The notes under the pieces were generated by a model. It was given only the letters and a program-made list of their open reading frames with translations, had not been told where the DNA came from and ran no database searches. Below are positions 7,076 to 10,422 of a stretch of DNA of 10,422 nt, piece by piece (position 1 is the first letter of the stretch; each line of letters opens with the position of its first letter). The stretch covers positions 1 to 10,422 of the forward strand of contig DAIBSV010000068.1 in assembly GCA_027415455.1 (NCBI GenBank), given 5' to 3'. The DNA comes from Nitrospirota bacterium (GTDB taxonomy: Bacteria > Nitrospirota_A > Leptospirillia > Leptospirillales > Leptospirillaceae). The position numbers and the translations under genes are program-made.

Positions 7076-7831
7076 TCAGGAGGGTGCAGAAGCCTCCTCC
7101 TGCTTTCTTTTTCGCCGACGGGACGCAGCCCACACGGAGGTGATGATTCCGAGTTCGTAAAGGAGCAGAAGAGGGACAAACATGATCATCATGTTGAGAA
7201 AATCCTGAGTGGGGGACAAAACCGATGCCAGGACTGCGTTTCCGACGATCGCCCACCGTCGGCTTTTACGAAAGGTTTGCGGAGAGACCAGTCCTCTGTC
7301 GGACAGAAAACCCATGACAACCGGAAGCTCGAAGATCAAGCCGAAGACCAGGAGAAAGCGCCATTCGAAAGAAATCGTCCGGTCCACCGACATGAAGGCC
7401 CGGAGACCCTCTCCCTCTCCGAAATGAACCAAGAAGGACAGGGCTGTGGGAAGAGCGACCCAAAAGGAAAAAGCGATGCCCAGAAGGAAAAAGACGGATC
7501 CTCCCCCCACCCACAGGAGAATGGATCGGCGTTCGTCCTTGTACAGGCCAGGGGCGACAAAACACCAGGCCTCATAGAGGAATCCCGGGAAAGACAGGAG
7601 AAGTCCGCCGTAAAAGGCGGTTTTGATCGTGATCCAGAAGGCCTCGGTTGGCGTGGTGAACACCAGAGGCGTCCCTGCAAGCTTCCCCAGAAAGGCCACC
7701 ATTTTTTCGGAAAAAGGGAAGCTCAGGGCAAAGCCCAGGCCTAGCCAGACGAGCCCCCTCATGAGCCTCTTGCGGAGTTCGATGAGATGGTCCATGAACG
7801 GGAGGAACCTCCCCTCACCCTCCACGGTCAT
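7076..7831 (-). CDS. tatC: Sec-independent (twin-arginine) translocase subunit TatC
   Basis: This 251-residue, six-helix inner-membrane protein is the receptor for twin-arginine signal peptides of folded proteins. The N-terminal cytoplasmic motif FMDHLIELRKRL is at residues 12-23. The first periplasmic loop has PTEAFW (61-66). The signature FPGFLYEAWCFVAPG (81-95) with LYKDERR follows. FEWRF (155-159), FELPVVM (167-173) and SPTQDFLNMM (206-215) with LLLLYELGI mark the later helices. The C-terminus is strongly basic (RRRKRKQ). I chose ATG 7831 because it overlaps the tatB stop by four bases (ATGA), a coupling typical of such operons; a start at 7882 would add 17 residues with no family counterpart. 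The gene is the last of the rimI-tat cluster and is followed by a 133-base gap. Confidence 0.97.
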   Translation of the reverse strand: MTVEGEGRFLPFMDHLIELRKRLMRGLVWLGLGFALSFPFSEKMVAFLGKLAGTPLVFTTPTEAFWITIKTAFYGGLLLSFPGFLYEAWCFVAPGLYKDERRSILLWVGGGSVFFLLGIAFSFWVALPTALSFLVHFGEGEGLRAFMSVDRTISFEWRFLLVFGLIFELPVVMGFLSDRGLVSPQTFRKSRRWAIVGNAVLASVLSPTQDFLNMMIMFVPLLLLYELGIITSVWAASRRRKRKQEEASAPS

Positions 7832-8118
7832 TCCGGAACAGGGGGAAAGTCCGCCTCGGGCTCTCCCCCTTTCTGGAAGCATTGGGGCCTGGGAGCCCAG
7901 CCTTCTGGAACAGGGTGGGAGAGAGAAGCATGGGCGGCATCGGACATAAGGGAATCCCGCACACCCCTCATCTCTTCAAGAACAGGCGTGAAGGCCCGAC
8001 GCAAGGCCGTCAGGGTCCGGGCTGTCCGGCGAGCCACCGTCGGCCATTCCGATGGCTTGACCAGGACAAGAAGAAGCAGAAGGATGAAAAGAAGGTCCGG
8101 CAGCCCGATTCCAAACAT
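7828..8118 (-). CDS. tatB: Twin-arginine translocase TatA/TatB-family subunit (TatB-like)
   Basis: This 96-residue protein has the TatA/B layout: a short N-terminal membrane helix (MFGIGLPDLLFILLLLLVLV, residues 1-20), a hinge, an amphipathic helix (ARRTARTLTALRRAF, about 29-43) and a hydrophilic tail. The position-8 acidic residue is Asp, preceded by Pro, as in many TatB proteins rather than TatA. The usual Gly-Pro hinge reads Lys21-Pro22. The amphipathic segment and tail are shorter than in enterobacterial TatB, and the tail is Pro-rich. It starts 3 bases after the upstream DUF465-like gene and its stop overlaps the tatC start, so it is in the same transcript. No second TatA-type gene is in the window, so it may serve as TatB with TatA elsewhere, or as a bifunctional subunit. 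The family call is firm; A versus B is not. Confidence 0.85.
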   Translation of the reverse strand: MFGIGLPDLLFILLLLLVLVKPSEWPTVARRTARTLTALRRAFTPVLEEMRGVRDSLMSDAAHASLSHPVPEGWAPRPQCFQKGGEPEADFPPVPE

Positions 8119-8121
8119 GTC

Positions 8122-8334
8122 TCAGGGATTCTCCCCCATCTTGTCCAGTTGGGCCTCTCCCTGAACGATCTTTTCCTTGAGATCCCTTTTCTCCCACTTG
8201 ATCCGGTTCATCTCGAGCGTCTCTTCTTCGTTCCATCGTCCCTTTCGTACGAGATCCGAAAGACGGTTTTCCAAGCTGTCGTGCCTGGATTTGAGGGAAT
8301 CGAGTTCGTGTTGTTTTTTCTTGAGTTCATCCAT
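8122..8334 (-). CDS. Small DUF465/YdcH-like coiled-coil protein
   Basis: This 70-residue, highly charged protein is predicted to be almost entirely helical. The register MDELKKKQHELDSLKSR followed by SLENRLSDLV suggests a coiled coil. The second half, around EMNRIKWEKRDLKEKI, resembles the LKRLKKEKLRLKDEI consensus of the DUF465 (YdcH-like) family, whose role is unknown. There is no signal peptide or membrane segment, so it is likely cytoplasmic. Start choice: a GTG at 8340 overlaps the rimI stop but lies only two bases from AGGAG, while ATG 8334 has AGGAG at an ideal 8-base spacing, so ATG is preferred. It sits between the acetyltransferase and tatB, two bases after the former's stop and three before the latter's start. 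It is clearly co-transcribed, but a functional link is not shown. Confidence 0.75.
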   Translation of the reverse strand: MDELKKKQHELDSLKSRHDSLENRLSDLVRKGRWNEEETLEMNRIKWEKRDLKEKIVQGEAQLDKMGENP

Positions 8335-8336
8335 AG

Positions 8337-8879
8337 TCACTTCTCCTGATGAAGATTATTGACGGAGGACTCGTTGCCTGAAGAAACCTCCCGAACCATC
8401 ACAAGGCCGTCTTCGTTCGGGTTCTGGTAATAATTCTTGCGGATACCCTGCAACTTGAATCCCAGGGAATAATAAAGAAATCGAGCGATCTTGTTCGATT
8501 CCCGCACCTCGAGATAGGCCGCGCGAACACCCGAGGCATCCAGATTGCCGAGGAAGGAGGCCAGGAGCTTTCGCCCGAAACCACGTCTCCTGTCCAAAGA
8601 CCGTATGTAAAGGAGATGGATTTCCGCCTCATAGTCCAGAACCCACCCTCCGACCATTCCGACGAGTGCCGCACGCCCTGGATCGTAAAGCCCCTCAAAG
8701 CGTCCGAGTCGACCCGATGCCAGCTCCATTACCAGGGACGGTCCCGCTCCAAAGGCCTGACGGTCCTCGATCGGCATCGTTTCGATAAACTTTCCAACGA
8801 CTTCCGGCCAGAGTCCAGAGGTCAGATCCACAGAGCGGAGCCCGGAGGAGGCCTGATTTTCTGGGATGGATTCGCTCAT
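8337..8879 (-). CDS. rimI: GNAT-family N-acetyltransferase, RimI-like
   Basis: This 180-residue cytoplasmic protein contains a GNAT acetyltransferase domain like RimI, which transfers acetyl from acetyl-CoA to the N-terminus of ribosomal protein S18. The acetyl-CoA-binding motif RRRGFGRKLL is at residues 97-106. YLEVRESN (122-129), LYYSLGF (135-141) and NYYQNPNEDGLVM (149-161) follow the RimI pattern. E124 and Y136 align by eye with the catalytic Glu and Tyr of enterobacterial RimI. It is about 30 residues longer than E. coli RimI, with an N-terminal extension of low similarity and a short polar tail. GGAG lies 7 bases before ATG 8879. Its position downstream of tsaB matches the frequent tsaB-rimI pairing in bacteria. 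Substrate specificity is inferred, as many GNAT enzymes look alike. Confidence 0.85.
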   Translation of the reverse strand: MSESIPENQASSGLRSVDLTSGLWPEVVGKFIETMPIEDRQAFGAGPSLVMELASGRLGRFEGLYDPGRAALVGMVGGWVLDYEAEIHLLYIRSLDRRRGFGRKLLASFLGNLDASGVRAAYLEVRESNKIARFLYYSLGFKLQGIRKNYYQNPNEDGLVMVREVSSGNESSVNNLHQEK

Positions 8880-8940
8880 CTTCGGACTCCCGATTCCTGT
8901 CTGACCATGGATTCAAAATCGTGCAATAAGGATTGGCCCT

Positions 8941-8969
8941 ATCTTATCCCGCCACCAGCAGAGCCGCAA
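8941..8969 (-). promoter_or_regulatory. Candidate promoter upstream of rimI
   Basis: In the 112-base gap between tsaB and rimI, the minus strand carries TTGCGG (8969-8964), a 17-base spacer and TAAGAT (8946-8941). The matches to sigma70 consensus are three and four of six. Transcription would start near 8934, giving a leader of about 55 bases. No convincing terminator precedes it, so it would add to rather than replace read-through from tsaB. The rest of this gap shows nothing I can name. Confidence 0.28.
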
Positions 8970-8991
8970 GCCATTTGGGAGGTGACTTCAC

Positions 8992-9687
8992 TCAAGAGAT
9001 CACAGAATCACGCCCGTAGAGAAGCCGCGTGTCGTATGACGACCCATCCGGTCGTTCCTTGAGGCTCCGGAAAGCGAGACGTCCCATCGTCCCGGCTCGG
9101 GGAAAATCGTGGACCAGCAAGGGCGCTGCGTGATCAGTCCGCTGCCCCGAAAGATCCTTTCCGAGATGAACGACACCCGGTCCGACAAGGCGGCCTTTGC
9201 CATGCGGAAGGGATTCCAGAATCTTTCCTGGGGAAACCGCACTCCCCGAAAACGGGTCCCCGGATCCACAGACGGGTAATCCGGGATTGGCCGCTTCAAA
9301 GAGACAGGCGTTCACCTCGCCCCGTCTGGCGTCGAGAACCACTACGAGAAAATCCTCCTCTTTTCCCGCCACTGCAAACGCCTGCTCAAAAAGGACAAGA
9401 AAGGGCGAAATCGTGAGATGGGGAATCCCCAAAGCGAAGGCCAGACCCTTGCAGAAAAGATGGCCGACCCTGATGGAGGTATAGGTTCCTGGACCCGCGG
9501 AGGATGAAAGAAGCGCGATCGACTCTTTCTTTTTGCCGGCCATCCCCAGCAGGGTCTCGAGCCCCCGGACCAGGATTTCGGAGGCACCTCCGGGACGAAA
9601 GACCGACAGGCTGCTCAAAACCCGGTCCTCTTCGAGCAGAGCGATGTCCACCACCTCTGTCGAGGTCTCCACCGCAAGATGGATCAT
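8992..9687 (-). CDS. tsaB: tRNA threonylcarbamoyladenosine biosynthesis protein TsaB
   Basis: This 231-residue cytoplasmic ASKHA-fold protein partners TsaD (with TsaE) to place the t6A37 modification on tRNAs reading ANN codons. The N-terminal strand HLAVETST is at residues 3-10. The signature AGPGTYTSIRVG (64-75) corresponds to the family's GPGSFTGLRIG. LDARRGEVNACLF (118-130) is the next conserved strand. The C-terminal end is divergent, with YDTRLLYGRDS where the family usually has a Tyr-Leu-Arg element. TsaB lacks the metal-binding histidines of TsaD, and none are seen at the corresponding place here. The ATG at 9687 overlaps the radA stop by four bases (ATGA), so the two are probably coupled. 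A rimI-like gene follows 112 bases downstream. No tsaD or tsaE is in the window. Confidence 0.93.
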   Translation of the reverse strand: MIHLAVETSTEVVDIALLEEDRVLSSLSVFRPGGASEILVRGLETLLGMAGKKKESIALLSSSAGPGTYTSIRVGHLFCKGLAFALGIPHLTISPFLVLFEQAFAVAGKEEDFLVVVLDARRGEVNACLFEAANPGLPVCGSGDPFSGSAVSPGKILESLPHGKGRLVGPGVVHLGKDLSGQRTDHAAPLLVHDFPRAGTMGRLAFRSLKERPDGSSYDTRLLYGRDSVIS

Positions 9688-10422
9688 GGAATCGCCTCCT
9701 TTTTCCCCCGAACTTTTTCAAGGAACCCCATGGCAGTGCGCACATCGGTCACAGGGTGGTAGACAAGCCCCTTGGGGTGCGCACGGGACTTGCCTGACGG
9801 AAGAGGCGGTCCAATCATGTGGCCGAATCCCAGACGGGCCGCCTCGGCCATTCTGTCGTAAAGCCCGGGGACCCTTCGAACTTCTCCCGCCAATCCGACC
9901 TCCCCCACGACGACCCAGTCCGGGGGCAGCACCAGGTCGCGGACATTCGAGACAATAGACATCGCGATTCCCAGATCCAGGGCCGTTTCCTCGAGGTCCA
10001 CCCCCCCCACCACATTGAGATAGAGATCCATACCGGATAGATCGATCCCGACCTTTCGCACCAGCACAGCCGTCAGAAGGGCGAGACGGTTCGAGCTGAC
10101 CCCCTGACTCACCCGTCGAGGCATGGGGAGAGAGGTCGAAGCCGCCAGAGCCTGAAGCTCGACGAGGATGGGGCGCGACCCTTCCATCCCGCAGATCACC
10201 ACCGCCCCTGGGCGCCCGGCCTCCCGTCCTTCCAGGAAAAAGGCCGAGGGATTGACGACTTCGCTAAGACCCGTCTCCTCCATTTCGAAGATGCCCACCT
10301 CCTGGGTCGGTCCGAACCGGTTCTTGGCCGTCCGCAAAACCCTGAGAGGCTGCCCCCGCTCTCCTTCCAGATAAAGCACCGTATCCACAAGATGCTCCAG
10401 AACACGTGGCCCCGCTATCGTC
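9684..10422 (-). CDS. radA: DNA repair protein RadA (C-terminal half, cut by right edge)
   Basis: The last ~245 residues of RadA/Sms are visible; the zinc finger, Walker A and Walker B regions lie beyond the right edge. RadA is a RecA-related, DnaB-type helicase that drives branch migration during recombinational repair. The reading begins in the AGPRVLEHLVDTVLYLEG segment, where the conserved His-Met is His-Leu. It then reaches the RadA-specific KNRFG motif, followed by EVGIFEM. The C-terminal Lon-protease-like domain follows, with LYLNVVGGVDLEE, ALDLGIAMSI, VVVGEVGLAGEVRRV and ARLGFGHMIGP. The protein ends in KVRGKKEAIP, and its stop overlaps the tsaB start. The open frame continues to the right edge with no stop. 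Identification is secure even though only the C-terminal part is seen. Confidence 0.96.
   Translation of the reverse strand, partial: TIAGPRVLEHLVDTVLYLEGERGQPLRVLRTAKNRFGPTQEVGIFEMEETGLSEVVNPSAFFLEGREAGRPGAVVICGMEGSRPILVELQALAASTSLPMPRRVSQGVSSNRLALLTAVLVRKVGIDLSGMDLYLNVVGGVDLEETALDLGIAMSIVSNVRDLVLPPDWVVVGEVGLAGEVRRVPGLYDRMAEAARLGFGHMIGPPLPSGKSRAHPKGLVYHPVTDVRTAMGFLEKVRGKKEAIP

Noticed and set aside
6941..7744. A 267-codon plus-strand open frame opposite tatC
   Set aside because: It is antisense to clear TatC motifs, is extremely charged (Lys, Glu, Gln, Gly, Arg) with no domain, and has no supporting ribosome-binding context.
7832..7882. Extended tatC start at 7882
   Set aside because: It would overlap tatB by 55 bases and add 17 residues without a family counterpart. 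The ATGA coupling at 7831-7828 is much more typical.
8880..8991. A terminator or small gene in the tsaB-rimI gap
   Set aside because: No stem followed by a T-run is seen, and no open frame there has a credible start signal. Only a weak promoter-like pair is present.

Overview
The window is a dense, one-sided stretch of bacterial chromosome. All twelve genes that I can support lie on the minus strand, so transcription runs from the right edge to the left edge. I see no tRNA, rRNA, CRISPR array, insertion sequence or phage gene, and no gap longer than about 135 bases. Base composition is moderately GC-rich by eye. The gene content (RadA, TsaB, RimI, Tat export, 10-formyl-THF synthesis, UppS-CdsA-Dxr-RseP) is core Gram-negative housekeeping. 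RseP and a signal-peptide-bearing, probably periplasmic protein point to a diderm. A Nitrospirota relative such as Leptospirillum is a plausible source, but this is an inference from overall flavour and no marker gene here proves it.

Reading in the direction of transcription (right to left): (1) the C-terminal half of radA, cut by the right edge, overlaps tsaB by 4 bases; (2) after a 112-base gap with a possible promoter comes a tightly packed run of rimI-like acetyltransferase, a small coiled-coil DUF465/YdcH-like protein, a tatB/tatA-like gene and tatC, with junctions of +2, +3 and -4 bases; (3) a 133-base gap follows, with a candidate hairpin terminator, a direct repeat and a candidate promoter; (4) then comes a second tight operon: fhs (formate-tetrahydrofolate ligase), an uncharacterised exported 656-residue protein, uppS, cdsA, dxr and rseP, the last running off the left edge. 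Junctions in this second operon are +21, -4, -1, +12 and +25 bases.

The second operon mixes envelope-building functions. Dxr supplies isoprenoid precursor, UppS makes the undecaprenyl carrier for cell-wall glycans, CdsA makes CDP-diacylglycerol for phospholipids, and RseP is an intramembrane protease usually linked to envelope stress. The uppS-cdsA-dxr-rseP order is a classical conserved block. In many bacteria it is preceded by translation genes such as frr and pyrH. Here it is preceded by fhs and a gene for an exported protein with an apparent FlgT/CsgG-like N-terminal half and a propeller-like C-terminal half. That protein is the least understood item in the window and is translationally coupled to uppS.

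I found no evidence of an entirely new system. The points most worth a second look are the exported protein, the unusual substitutions in conserved motifs of Fhs, and the overlapping terminator and promoter signals in front of fhs.
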